This document shows, one piece after another, positions 23,924 through 33,699 of a DNA stretch of 45,832 nt. Position numbers and translations under genes: made by a program. The notes below the pieces were generated by a model. It saw nothing but the letters and a program-made list of their open reading frames with translations, was not told the origin of the DNA and made no database searches. This DNA comes from Bacteroidota bacterium (GTDB lineage Bacteria; Bacteroidota; Bacteroidia; Chitinophagales; Saprospiraceae). The stretch is from NCBI GenBank assembly GCA_017857395.1, contig JAFMDF010000041.1:1-45832 (forward strand). Direction: 5' to 3'. The stretch's first letter is position 1. Each line of letters starts with the position of its first letter.

Positions 23924-26224
23924 TTAAAAAGGATACCCAATCCCCAAATTATAAACTATATTTTCTTGTCGCCAATTCCTTTTCAAAAAGGAAATATCTT
24001 TCAACGTCCATCCCATTTCTCCATTTTGAATAGGCTGTCGAAGTGGAAAAGCAATATCTAATCGAATTACAAAAAAATCAAAATCTAGACGTAGACCAAA
24101 GCCTGTTCCAACGGCTAATTCTTTGTAAAAACGATTAAATTCAAAAACGCCATTAGGTCGAGTATCACTATCTAACAACCAGACATTTCCAACATCCATG
24201 AATAAAGCGCCTTCGAGGTATTTAACCATATCAAAGCGATATTCTAGGTTCATTTCCAACTTAATATCGCCCGTTTGGTCAAGCAATTGGTCATTGGTTG
24301 CAGCGCTATCATCTACAAAACTGCCTGGCCCTACCCCTCTAAATCGGAAGGCACGAATGCTATTTGCCCCGCCTGCAAAAAACTGTTCGACGTAGGGCAG
24401 TTCGCTAGAATTACCGTAGGGAAGACCGATACCAAAAAGGAAACGGCTTGCCCAAGTACTTTTTCTACGAGGAATATAATAACGGAAATCGGGGGTGATT
24501 CTAAAAAATTGGGCATAAACCCGCCCCCATAATAAATCCGTTTTTTCGCCCGATGCTTTTTGTTTGGCAAGAACCGATAAAAGATTGCCCGAACTACTAA
24601 TACTTGTTCGGAAAAACACATAAGGGCTGACCTCATTTCGAGGCGTTGAAGTATAGGTCAATGTGTAAGTAGAGCCTAAAATAAAGACGTTTTCAAAACT
24701 ATTCTCCAAGCGAGCATCTCCCGCTAATAGCGTTATAAAACGCTCCGATTTATTCCAAACATTTAATTGATTGAAGTTGAGTAAATTGAGTTGGTGACGT
24801 AGGTTGGCATTTTGTTTCCACTCGTAACCGAACTTCAAATTGGTAGAATTGATATTGTAAAAATCCCTTCTTTCTTGAAAATTACCACTTAAACTAATTC
24901 GTGTTTTCGGTACAAAACGAAAAGGTCGACGCCTAATTTTTTTAAAAGGCACTAAGAACTTGGGTAACAACAAACTAGCCTCTGCATCTAAGTAAAAAAT
25001 ATTAATCAATCGCTCTTTATTTTGGGATTGTGTCTCTACTCCACCCGACAATTTCATCAACAATTGTTCTGCCCCTCGAAACAGATTATTATGGCTGTAC
25101 TGCACCGAGGCAGCTGTTCCAAAATAACTACCTGAGCGATTGTTTAATTGAAATTCCGTTTGAATATTTTGGGTCAACCCTGGGGTTAAATAGAAATGAC
25201 GGTCTAAGATTTTAAGATTGGCACTATCCCTTCTTTCATACTTCAAACGCACAAATTTGAATAAACCCAAATCTAATAAATGACTGACTCCAATATCCTG
25301 CAACTCTCGATTAATTAAGTCCCCTTTATTTTGATAAATTTTTCGGGTGATAACCTTGGGTTTAATAACTTCTAAAGGCTGAATAATTCGGATATTTTCA
25401 TGGTAAATGGTATCTAAATTTTGCGTCGCAGCAGTATCTTCCAACAGATAAGTTGGATAAACCACCGTTTCGCCAATTTGGAAAGGTTCGTGCAGCGTGC
25501 TGTCGGTTGGCTGTTCAATTTTTAGGTATAGGTCAGCCTGTTGCACACCTTTAGTCGTATCCACCAGAAAAAATAAATTATTTTCTTGAAAATACATATA
25601 TCCATGACGACCAGCTACTTGTGTCAATCTCAATCGCTCCTTATCTATCGCTAATTTGGAATAAGGCTTATTTACATTAATTTTTGTTTCTTTTTGATAA
25701 TCGTTTATTAATCGACCAATTGCAATCGTATCTTCTGGAAAATGTAAACTATTGACTATAAATCGTCCCTTTGATTCCACTCGAAAAGTGATGGTCATTT
25801 GCTGTTTTTTGACGGTCGTATCAATGCTGACCGTTGCGCCAAAATAACCATGGTCTTTTAGGTGTTTTTCCAATACTAATTTGCTGCGATTCACCACTTT
25901 TGAATCGAATAATTGAGGTGGTCTGCCAAAAGTTTTTTTCAACCAATGCCTAACCCCTTTGGTCTTTTTATTTTTACTGGTAATATTATAGACCCATAAG
26001 TTAAAGCCGCCTAGACCATAATTAGGTATCGGTTTCGCTAATAGATGCAGCTCCGCTTTTAACTGCCGTTGGTTGTCAATTTTCTTGGGATTCTTGAAAT
26101 CAATTTTAATTTTTTTGACGAGTGATTCATTGGCAGGTAGGTATTTAGTACCAACGCAGCTTGTAAGGGCTAGGATTAGCAGACTTAGAAAAATGATGAC
26201 AGATCTGTATATGTTTAAGTTCAT
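23924..26224 (-). CDS. tamL: TamL-type outer-membrane lipoprotein (BamA/TamA family)
   Basis: 766 residues. The signal peptide ends in a lipobox (LALTSC), POTRA-type domains occupy the N-terminal half, and an Omp85 beta-barrel fills the C-terminal half, with typical late motifs (FAGGANSIRAFRFRGVGPG, FDMVKYLEGALFMDVGNVW). Lipidated TamA-like partners of TamB are characteristic of Bacteroidota. It lies downstream of tamB on the same strand, separated by 233 bases of palindromic repeats. The expected role is inserting outer-membrane components or moving lipids between membranes together with TamB. The 3' end is convergent with the subtilase gene, with no room for a terminator between them. Confidence 0.88.
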   Translation of the reverse strand: MNLNIYRSVIIFLSLLILALTSCVGTKYLPANESLVKKIKIDFKNPKKIDNQRQLKAELHLLAKPIPNYGLGGFNLWVYNITSKNKKTKGVRHWLKKTFGRPPQLFDSKVVNRSKLVLEKHLKDHGYFGATVSIDTTVKKQQMTITFRVESKGRFIVNSLHFPEDTIAIGRLINDYQKETKINVNKPYSKLAIDKERLRLTQVAGRHGYMYFQENNLFFLVDTTKGVQQADLYLKIEQPTDSTLHEPFQIGETVVYPTYLLEDTAATQNLDTIYHENIRIIQPLEVIKPKVITRKIYQNKGDLINRELQDIGVSHLLDLGLFKFVRLKYERRDSANLKILDRHFYLTPGLTQNIQTEFQLNNRSGSYFGTAASVQYSHNNLFRGAEQLLMKLSGGVETQSQNKERLINIFYLDAEASLLLPKFLVPFKKIRRRPFRFVPKTRISLSGNFQERRDFYNINSTNLKFGYEWKQNANLRHQLNLLNFNQLNVWNKSERFITLLAGDARLENSFENVFILGSTYTLTYTSTPRNEVSPYVFFRTSISSSGNLLSVLAKQKASGEKTDLLWGRVYAQFFRITPDFRYYIPRRKSTWASRFLFGIGLPYGNSSELPYVEQFFAGGANSIRAFRFRGVGPGSFVDDSAATNDQLLDQTGDIKLEMNLEYRFDMVKYLEGALFMDVGNVWLLDSDTRPNGVFEFNRFYKELAVGTGFGLRLDFDFFVIRLDIAFPLRQPIQNGEMGWTLKDISFLKRNWRQENIVYNLGIGYPF

Positions 26225-26273
26225 TTTGAAACTTGCCTTTTTTGTTTCTTAGTGAAGTCTTAGGTTCGATGTG

Positions 26274-26398
26274 TCAAGTCTCCAGACTTGATACAACTAT
26301 CTGGTCGTCCTCCTGACGACCAAAATATCGCTAACTTTGGTAGATTTCGGTCGTCAGGAGACGACCAGGTACCGATTCCTAGTCTGGAGACTAGGAAT
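26274..26398. repeat. Symmetric cluster of four palindromes between tamB and tamL
   Basis: Four dyads lie in mirror order. TCAAGTCT-CC-AGACTTGA is at 26274-26291 and GGTCGTC-N5-GACGACC at 26303-26321. GGTCGTC-N4-GACGACC is at 26349-26366, and ATTCCTAGTCT-GG-AGACTAGGAAT at 26375-26398. The inner pair are inverted copies of each other, and so are the outer pair, so the whole block can fold as one large cruciform or as four small hairpins. It is transcribed if tamB and tamL share an mRNA, where it could attenuate or stabilise the message. Confidence 0.7.
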
Positions 26399-26457
26399 AT
26401 CAGTTCTAGTTTATTTTGCAGGATATTATAAAAAGAGAATCAACCAATAATAAATAA

Positions 26458-29400
26458 TCAATCCTCCTTCCCCTTCCTTTTCAAAACATTCCCAAAAGAT
26501 TTTCTAAAATCAATTCCCACCCCTGTTTTACCTGTATTTTGGTCGGTCAAAATATCAAATTCGCTTAAATGAAAAACTCGCAAGAGGTAATCGCCTTTGG
26601 GTGTCAATTCGTATTCCAGAATAAAATCGCCGATGATATTTGAACCTGAAGTAGGTCTTTGATCACTCAAATTAATGTCCGCATCTGCCTTGATGGTCAC
26701 ACGGTCGTTGAATAATTTTTGAGAGACGCCCAAGCCTAGTTCTACCGTAGAGCTTAGCACATTATTCACACTCGTTTCATAGCTGGACAAGTCGAAAGTT
26801 AATTCTAAGCCCTTAACGTGTTGGGTTGCCAATTGATTTAATTGATTAGAAACCAGCTTACTAACACTTGAAAAAGCCACCTTTTGCCCCGTTTCAGCCA
26901 AGGAAATACCTGCATTTTCAGTAGCCAAAAAGCTATTGAATAACAGCAGGGCAAACACCTGTTTATTCATCTCATCAGGGTCATTTCGGAGTTCGTTCAA
27001 CTTCCGAACAAAGGTGCTACTGACATCAGCGGTGGCATTATCCGCTAATTGAATATCAAAATCAATTTCAGGTTTGGTCAGCGGTCCTTTCAGGTATAAA
27101 AGCGTTTCAATATCCGACCTTCTTCTTGCCGCCTGTGCTTCCCCTAGACTGTTAAAAGTGGTCTCATTTTTTATCAACTCATAGGTATTGGTTTTAACTT
27201 TATATTTCGCTGTAATATCAAATTGCGCATTTCGTGGATTGCCGTAAAAACGCACCCGACTATTGGGTGAAATCTCAAAATTCTTTTTCACCAAATTTTG
27301 GTAATTAAAATTATACTGCCCTTCCGTTATCACAAAATCTCCTAAAATTTTTAAATACCCCATTCGAGATAATCCGAAACTCATACCCGCCAATCCCCTA
27401 CCCTCCACTTGGTCGGCGGTCTCGGGGTCGATAATGATACGCACCAAAGCATCAGGGGTGACTTCTATATCAATATCTAAATTGAGGTTAAAAGCATTTC
27501 TAAATCTATACCTAAAAGCATTGTCTCCTTCTATTGCGTATTTTTCGGGGCTAATGAACAAAATATAATCATCGTTGGTCAGTAGTTCAGATTCCAATAA
27601 AGGTTGTAGGTTAAAAACCGAGTTAGACAACGTTTTAGCTTTTATTTGGATATTGGGCACTTGCAATTCGCCTGCTACGGCTGCGGTCACTGCCGCGAAT
27701 ATCTGCCCATAATATAAGGGGTTTTGTTCCGCTGTAGTATTGAGTACCTGAAAAGCATCCGATTGAAATTTCAACTTCAAATCAAAATCTGTAAAGAAAT
27801 CGTGTTGGATAATTCCCTTAATCACCCCCTTTTGTCCAGTCTCATCTCTCACTTGGAGGTTGCCTATTTGGATCGTTCGATTATCCATATAAAACAGATG
27901 GTTCGGAATGTAAATTCGAGTGCCTAAATAGTCCACTACTGTACTGGCTTTTTCCAATTTTAATTGTCCATTTACTTCAGGGTTTTGTGGACTACCCTCT
28001 AAGGAGAAATCACCCGATATTTTTCCTTTACTATCACTTACAATTCTCTTGGTAAAGGGATTGAGTAGGCGCATTTCCAAACTATCTATTGTACCTTCAA
28101 GGTCAAATTTTCGCTCTTGAATTCGGTAATTTCCGCCAATAGAAAATTTATTTTTTTTGCCCATCAAAGCGGTCGTTAATTGGATGGTCTTTCTATCTGC
28201 CTCCAATTGAGAATCTAGAAAAAATCGCCCAATTGGGTCATTATTCAATTTCAACTCATTGACTTGTAAGTCCGCTAGATAATGCAAGTTTCCAAAAGGT
28301 TCTTTTATAGTCAATTCGCCATTAATTAAGCCTTTGATTCTTTCTGGATTTAAGTCAACAAAATTGGTTACATCCGCCATTTCAAAATCATCATAAATTA
28401 TTTTTATCGGCGGTGTACTAATCCTATCCCAAGGGGACGCTTCGCTTTGAATAATAACTTCATGCTTTCCTTCTCTAATCGCTAAATTATTGACATACCA
28501 ATTTTTATCCCAAAAATATATCGCATTATCCGCCGACACTTGCCAAGGTCGAGTATTCAATACATAATCTTCGGTTAACTTACCCTCGTACCATTTTTCG
28601 GTTTCATAAACAATACCTCTAACATCCAGTCTTTGGTCTAAAGTATCTCCCAATACATTCAATCGAAAACGCAAACTGTCGTCCTTTAAATTGGTTTCCA
28701 AAATGGCTAAAGGGCTTGCCATAATCCCCGAATGAACATCTAATAAAGCGATATTTGCCTGTAAATTTTCGCTCACTCCTTCTGCAGTTAGTACCATTTG
28801 ATCACTATATACACCCGCAAATTCCACAACATCGACAATCGCATCTAGGTTAAATAGTTGTTGTTGCCGATTAAAATTTCCGAAAATAAGCGCATCTTCA
28901 AGTTGGGTTAATTTTGGTAAAAAAACTAAGGTTAACGGTGTAGGATTGGTAATGCTAATTTCAAAATTAAAAGCCTGCTGCATTTCATTAACCGCAACTA
29001 CTTCTGATTGAAAAGTAGTATCCAATAAATCATAAACTGGAAAATAGTCGTTGACATAATTGATGATAACTTTCGGCAAATCAGCAACATCAATATCTCC
29101 ATGCATATCAGCGGTTAAAAAATCAGATTTAAGGCTAATGTGAGTGCTATCTAAATCGGGTTGGCTAGCTGTTAAAATAATAGAATCTTCTTCGTAAAAA
29201 TCTTCTGGTCCGCTGATTTTAAAATTGGAAACAATGGATTTCCCCAACATATTATTCAGCTTATTTCCTCTAAAATCAATGGCTGCATTAAAGCTAAAGG
29301 ACAGTTCTTCTTTGGTAAAATTAAGCGGCAATAAATTGAGCCTATCCAAAGCTAAGGCAAAGTTAAATTCGGGGATACTATCGCTCAGATTCACTTGCCC

Positions 29401-31422
29401 TTCAAAGTCCAATTGGGCATTTTTATCTGCTAGATGGATAGAGCCGTCAAAGTTCTTTTTATCAAATTTCCCATCGACTTTGACGGTTCGATAGCGGTAA
29501 TTATTATAATCAATACTGTCAATAACTACCTGCGCATCTGCTATTAAAGTCTCTAAGGCAAAACCGCTTCCTTTCCCCTCTAATCGTAAACTTGTCTTAC
29601 CCAATTTATCATTTTCAGGAAAGGCTTGGCTTAAATCAAAATCAATTAAAGTGAGTTTTCCTTTATAATCTCCCGATTTATAATCAGGTGTAAAATCTAA
29701 TTGAAAATCATTGACTAAGTTACCAATTTCAGAGTGTAAATTGCCTTTCAACAAAAAGCTGTGCATATCTCCTTCTACCTTTCCACCAAAATGGATTTTC
29801 CCCAATCTTTCTAAAATGGAAGGTACTTTATTGTTCATAAATCCCGCCCAATCTGCTGCCCTAGTTTTCAGGGTGTCAATATCCAAATCGAAACGTAAAT
29901 AATCCGTATTGGGTAAACCCACCAAATAGGCATTTGCCTTGATTTGGGTATTAGAAGCAGTTGTTAAAAACAGGTCATTAAAATTAAAATCACTAACCTG
30001 TCCATCTAGATTCCCACTTAGCGTAAATTGTCCAAAAGCATCCAGACCTTCGGGTAAAGAAAGGTTATCCGTAATGCGATTCATTTTTTGGTAAGACGTA
30101 CTTAATTTTTCTAATTGCAAATTAAAAGTCGCTTGTTCTAAATCTATGGGGTTATTTATTTGTCCCGCCAATAATAATTCAACCGCTTCTCCAATTTTAA
30201 ATTGTAAATTGTTGATAGTCAAACTATCCCGATTGCCCCTTATTGTTCCTTTTAAAAACAATCGTTCTTCTACATCTGTATTCAATTGTTGCAAATTTTC
30301 AATGGCAGGCGCCCATAATTTTAAATCATGGAAGGCAATATTGACATCATCAAAAATCGTTTGAAAATATATTTTTTCATTTAATTTAACGAAATCGTTA
30401 AATCTTTCCCATCTTAAATTAGTGGTGTTTTCCAATCGACTATAAGGTGTTTCCACCAATAAATTTTCGATATTGAGTTGAACACTATCTGCTTTGAGTG
30501 CTGCCTTAAATTCTTGTAATTTAAAACCACTTTTTTCATTGCAGGCAAAGCGGTCGATAGACGCTGCTATCGCCTTCTTTTTCCACGAAAAATCATTGAT
30601 TAAAAGCGTGATTTCTGAAAAATTTAGGTCTTGAAAATTTATACCATACCGCTTTTCTATCCGTTTATTTTTATTATAAAAAACAAACTGATTGTCGGTT
30701 AAATTTATCTGATTGATAGCTAAATTCCAGCCTATTTCAGGGAAGGTTATAGTCGGTTTTTGTAGGCTATCTTTTGTGGCTATTACATCTTCCTCCCTTT
30801 GTTCTATTTGGTAATCTACCAAAGCATTATTTAAGGTCAAATTTTGTAAATCAATAATTTTTTGATTAAAATCAATAATATTTGCCTTGCCTGCTAAATT
30901 ACCAATTTGGACCTTTATAACATTGCTTGTTAGTTCGTCCTGAAAATTCAATTGTGCATTTTTTAATGCCAATTCCCCAAGGCTAAAAGTCCACGGAGTA
31001 GCCGTGGTATCGGTAGTAGGAGATTGAAAATGCCGGATTAAATAGTCAAAATTAAAAGTGCTATCTATGGCATTTTTGGATAAATTGATAGTAGCTCTTT
31101 CTAATTCAATTTTATTTAAAAATATATTTTTTTTCCATAAAGAGAATAGTCCAATATTGGTTGCTAATTTTTTGGCATATAATAAGGTATCTTTCGATTG
31201 GTCAGCAATGTAAATTTCTTCTAAGACAACCGTTTTAAAAAAATCAATAGCTACGCTTTGTATATGGACTTCACTATTCAGTTTTTGAGATAAATTATTA
31301 GTGATTTTTTGCGTAACCCAAGTTTGGACGGGAGGGAATTGTAACAGTAAAACAACTATTAAAAAGAGCCCTAATAGGACTCCTACGGTAATGCCTAGAT
31401 ATTTTAGTGTTTTTTTAAGCAA
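26458..31422 (-). CDS. tamB: TamB translocation/assembly module protein (DUF490)
   Basis: 1654 residues. One N-terminal membrane anchor (about 8-30, GVLLGLFLIVVLLLQF) precedes a very long region of repeating amphipathic beta-strands, ending in the conserved TamB/DUF490 domain (about 1180-1654; for example ADVSSTFVRKLNEL, GVGIDFRKSFGN). The family forms a hydrophobic groove bridging the inner and outer membranes and works with TamA or TamL, encoded next downstream. The start lies 14 bases after the pfkA stop, so it is probably co-transcribed with glk and pfkA. Confidence 0.93.
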   Translation of the reverse strand: MLKKTLKYLGITVGVLLGLFLIVVLLLQFPPVQTWVTQKITNNLSQKLNSEVHIQSVAIDFFKTVVLEEIYIADQSKDTLLYAKKLATNIGLFSLWKKNIFLNKIELERATINLSKNAIDSTFNFDYLIRHFQSPTTDTTATPWTFSLGELALKNAQLNFQDELTSNVIKVQIGNLAGKANIIDFNQKIIDLQNLTLNNALVDYQIEQREEDVIATKDSLQKPTITFPEIGWNLAINQINLTDNQFVFYNKNKRIEKRYGINFQDLNFSEITLLINDFSWKKKAIAASIDRFACNEKSGFKLQEFKAALKADSVQLNIENLLVETPYSRLENTTNLRWERFNDFVKLNEKIYFQTIFDDVNIAFHDLKLWAPAIENLQQLNTDVEERLFLKGTIRGNRDSLTINNLQFKIGEAVELLLAGQINNPIDLEQATFNLQLEKLSTSYQKMNRITDNLSLPEGLDAFGQFTLSGNLDGQVSDFNFNDLFLTTASNTQIKANAYLVGLPNTDYLRFDLDIDTLKTRAADWAGFMNNKVPSILERLGKIHFGGKVEGDMHSFLLKGNLHSEIGNLVNDFQLDFTPDYKSGDYKGKLTLIDFDLSQAFPENDKLGKTSLRLEGKGSGFALETLIADAQVVIDSIDYNNYRYRTVKVDGKFDKKNFDGSIHLADKNAQLDFEGQVNLSDSIPEFNFALALDRLNLLPLNFTKEELSFSFNAAIDFRGNKLNNMLGKSIVSNFKISGPEDFYEEDSIILTASQPDLDSTHISLKSDFLTADMHGDIDVADLPKVIINYVNDYFPVYDLLDTTFQSEVVAVNEMQQAFNFEISITNPTPLTLVFLPKLTQLEDALIFGNFNRQQQLFNLDAIVDVVEFAGVYSDQMVLTAEGVSENLQANIALLDVHSGIMASPLAILETNLKDDSLRFRLNVLGDTLDQRLDVRGIVYETEKWYEGKLTEDYVLNTRPWQVSADNAIYFWDKNWYVNNLAIREGKHEVIIQSEASPWDRISTPPIKIIYDDFEMADVTNFVDLNPERIKGLINGELTIKEPFGNLHYLADLQVNELKLNNDPIGRFFLDSQLEADRKTIQLTTALMGKKNKFSIGGNYRIQERKFDLEGTIDSLEMRLLNPFTKRIVSDSKGKISGDFSLEGSPQNPEVNGQLKLEKASTVVDYLGTRIYIPNHLFYMDNRTIQIGNLQVRDETGQKGVIKGIIQHDFFTDFDLKLKFQSDAFQVLNTTAEQNPLYYGQIFAAVTAAVAGELQVPNIQIKAKTLSNSVFNLQPLLESELLTNDDYILFISPEKYAIEGDNAFRYRFRNAFNLNLDIDIEVTPDALVRIIIDPETADQVEGRGLAGMSFGLSRMGYLKILGDFVITEGQYNFNYQNLVKKNFEISPNSRVRFYGNPRNAQFDITAKYKVKTNTYELIKNETTFNSLGEAQAARRRSDIETLLYLKGPLTKPEIDFDIQLADNATADVSSTFVRKLNELRNDPDEMNKQVFALLLFNSFLATENAGISLAETGQKVAFSSVSKLVSNQLNQLATQHVKGLELTFDLSSYETSVNNVLSSTVELGLGVSQKLFNDRVTIKADADINLSDQRPTSGSNIIGDFILEYELTPKGDYLLRVFHLSEFDILTDQNTGKTGVGIDFRKSFGNVLKRKGKED

Positions 31423-31436
31423 GATTTATTTGAATT

Positions 31437-32408
31437 TTAAGCCAGCAAATGTGCCAACTCTACCAAATAGGGATTCATCGTCTTTTTATTTTTAATCGCC
31501 TTTTCAAAAGTAGTTCGTTTTACCTTATTATTCACCATGCCAATCATTACACCTTTATCCCCTTCCAATAAAGCTTTCACCGCTTCCATGCCCATCCAAC
31601 TAGCATTGACTCTTTCGAGTGCCGTTGGTCGTCCACCTCTTTGTATATGCCCTAAAATAGACACTCTAATGTCCAATTCTTTAAATTTTTTGCCAACTGT
31701 TTTGGCTACTTTTAAAGCACCTCCCATTTCATCCCCCTCTGCAACCACAACAATTATAGAACGATTTTTCAAGCGATAATTTTTTTCAATTTCAGTTATG
31801 AGTCTATCATAATCGGTATGTCTTTCAGGTAATAAAACCGCTTCAGCACCCGTAGCAATACCACTTCGGAGGGCAATATAGCCCACATCTCTACCCATTA
31901 CCTCTACAAAAAACAAGCGATTATGCGAATTGGCGGTGTCTTTAATTCTATCAATAGCATCCATAGCCGTATTGACCGCAGTATCAAAACCAATGGTAAA
32001 ATCTGTTCCGTACAAATCATTATCAATGGTGCCGGGGCAACCAACTATTTTTATGTCTGGATATTCTTTCATAAAAATGTCCGCTCCCGTAAACGTTCCA
32101 TCACCACCGATGGCTACAATGCCATCTATTCCTACTTTTTTTAATTGCAGATAAGCCTTTTTTCGCCCCTCTTTAGTGATAAATGCTTTGCATCGAGCAG
32201 ATTTTAAAATCGTACCGCCCCGTTGAATAATATTACTGACCGATTGGGTATCCATTTGGCGAAATTCCCCTGCAATCATTCCTTTATAACCTTCCATGAT
32301 TCCAAATACTTCTAAATCATTTCGAATACCTGTTCGAACAACTGCCCGAAGGCAAGCATTCATGCCGGGGGAATCTCCACCTGAAGTAAAAACCGCAATT
32401 TTTTTCAT
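31437..32408 (-). CDS. pfkA: ATP-dependent 6-phosphofructokinase
   Basis: 323 residues, the standard bacterial PfkA length. It phosphorylates fructose 6-phosphate at the committed step of glycolysis. Visible motifs are GGDSPGMNA (10-18), GGDGTF (101-106), catalytic Asp129 in PGTIDND, MGRDVGYIA and GHIQRGGRPTALER. Gly104 in GGDG marks ATP use; pyrophosphate enzymes carry Asp there. It lies 5 bases downstream of glucokinase, so the first and third glycolytic kinases are made together, and 14 bases upstream of tamB. Confidence 0.96.
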   Translation of the reverse strand: MKKIAVFTSGGDSPGMNACLRAVVRTGIRNDLEVFGIMEGYKGMIAGEFRQMDTQSVSNIIQRGGTILKSARCKAFITKEGRKKAYLQLKKVGIDGIVAIGGDGTFTGADIFMKEYPDIKIVGCPGTIDNDLYGTDFTIGFDTAVNTAMDAIDRIKDTANSHNRLFFVEVMGRDVGYIALRSGIATGAEAVLLPERHTDYDRLITEIEKNYRLKNRSIIVVVAEGDEMGGALKVAKTVGKKFKELDIRVSILGHIQRGGRPTALERVNASWMGMEAVKALLEGDKGVMIGMVNNKVKRTTFEKAIKNKKTMNPYLVELAHLLA

Positions 32409-32413
32409 TTTCT

Positions 32414-33481
32414 TTATTTTAAAACAACAATAGGTTTCTGCATATGTGCTCCAAAATAAGCCGCACCCAATAAAGCCGTTTTAGTATTTAAGATGATATG
32501 TACAGGCACATTTTCTATAAGTGGTCGCAATCGACCGACTTCAAAAAAATGCAACAAAAAAACCGATTGATAATGTGCATTCCAGATTTTTGGAATAATA
32601 CCTCCACCAATAAATACACCACCAGTTGCATTTAATTTTAAAGCCAAGTTAGCCGCTTCTGCTGCTAAAAATCGAACAAAAATATTCATGGTTTCCTGTG
32701 CAATTATACAGTTTTGGGTGGCTGCTTGACTAATGGCGACAGCAGGGTCTCCTTGCTGAATTTGTACCTCTAAAAAACCAGGCGTATCTATATGTTGTTC
32801 ATCTCTCAAAAATTGGTAAATACTATAAATTCCAGGCCCTGAAACAACTCTTTCCCAACTAATATGCTCATATTTCTGATGAAAATAACGTACTAATTGC
32901 ACATCCAATTCATTGCGTGGACCAAAATCGGTATGCCCTCCCTCTGTAGCAAAAGGATTTAATTGTTGACCATCCCAATACAAGCCAGCTTCGCCGAGTC
33001 CTGTTCCAGGGGAAATAATAGCAGCATTTCCCTTTCCATCTCCTTTTCCTTTATAGATGGTTATTAAATCTTCCTGTTGTAAAGCGGCTAGACCATAGGC
33101 ATTCGCTTCTAAATCATTAATCAGAAAAATATTTTCTCTACTTAAATCTGTTTTCAAGTCTCTAATATCTACCGTCCAATCCAAATTGGTGACCTTGCAG
33201 CGGCCATTTTGCACAGGACCTGCAATGGCTAAACTGATACAATCGGGCATAGATCGTTTATTCAAAAAATGCCAAATCATATCCGTTAAGTTTTCCCATT
33301 CTTTAGAGGTGTAAACCGCCTCTTTTTGAGTAACTAGAATAGGTTTTTGCGTATGTTCTGAAAGAACACTTTTATATAAGGCTATATCCGTTTTTGTCGC
33401 TCCAATATCTGCCGCTAAAATACTAATTCCTAGCGGAGGGGTCTTGTTTGGAAAGGAAATAGGAACGGGCAGTAAATACAT
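32414..33481 (-). CDS. glk: Glucokinase (Glk family)
   Basis: 355 residues. The phosphate-1 motif is ADIGATKTD (24-32), with catalytic Asp123 in INDLEAN, plus ISPGTGLGEAG, EGGHTDFGPR and GGVFIGGGI. The EGGHTDF-type segment and overall layout fit the Glk (PF02685) family rather than ROK kinases, as no ROK zinc motif is seen. It phosphorylates glucose to glucose 6-phosphate. The N-terminal 20 or so residues are longer than usual, but no internal ATG precedes the fold. It is the first gene of the glk-pfkA-tamB run; its promoter region carries CRP/FNR-like sites. Confidence 0.93.
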   Translation of the reverse strand: MYLLPVPISFPNKTPPLGISILAADIGATKTDIALYKSVLSEHTQKPILVTQKEAVYTSKEWENLTDMIWHFLNKRSMPDCISLAIAGPVQNGRCKVTNLDWTVDIRDLKTDLSRENIFLINDLEANAYGLAALQQEDLITIYKGKGDGKGNAAIISPGTGLGEAGLYWDGQQLNPFATEGGHTDFGPRNELDVQLVRYFHQKYEHISWERVVSGPGIYSIYQFLRDEQHIDTPGFLEVQIQQGDPAVAISQAATQNCIIAQETMNIFVRFLAAEAANLALKLNATGGVFIGGGIIPKIWNAHYQSVFLLHFFEVGRLRPLIENVPVHIILNTKTALLGAAYFGAHMQKPIVVLK

Positions 33482-33578
33482 AGTTATTATTGGTTAAAAT
33501 CTCTGTTATTGGATAAATTCATAAGTCAAAGGTCCCCGAATTTTAATGAAGTATTAATAACTTATGTCAATTGTCTTA

Positions 33579-33665
33579 GTGATTTTTGTCACCGCCCAGC
33601 AATTTTCTTTTGTTGAACCCCCGCTTAAAGTGACAATTATCACCCTACCCATTGACAAAAATCAC
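33579..33665. promoter_or_regulatory. Three CRP/FNR-like palindromes in divergent glk/oxidoreductase promoter
   Basis: Sites: GTGA-TTTTTG-TCAC (33579-33592), GTGA-CAATTA-TCAC (33630-33643) and TTGA-CAAAAA-TCAC (33652-33665). The first two are perfect GTGA-N6-TCAC dyads, the core recognised by CRP/FNR-family proteins; the third differs by one base. Centres are 51 and 22 bp apart, close to whole helical turns. They lie 98-184 bases upstream of glk and 35-121 upstream of the oxidoreductase start. Confidence 0.65.
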
Positions 33666-33699
33666 CAATATTAGGCTGTATCTCTTCTAATTTCGTTTT

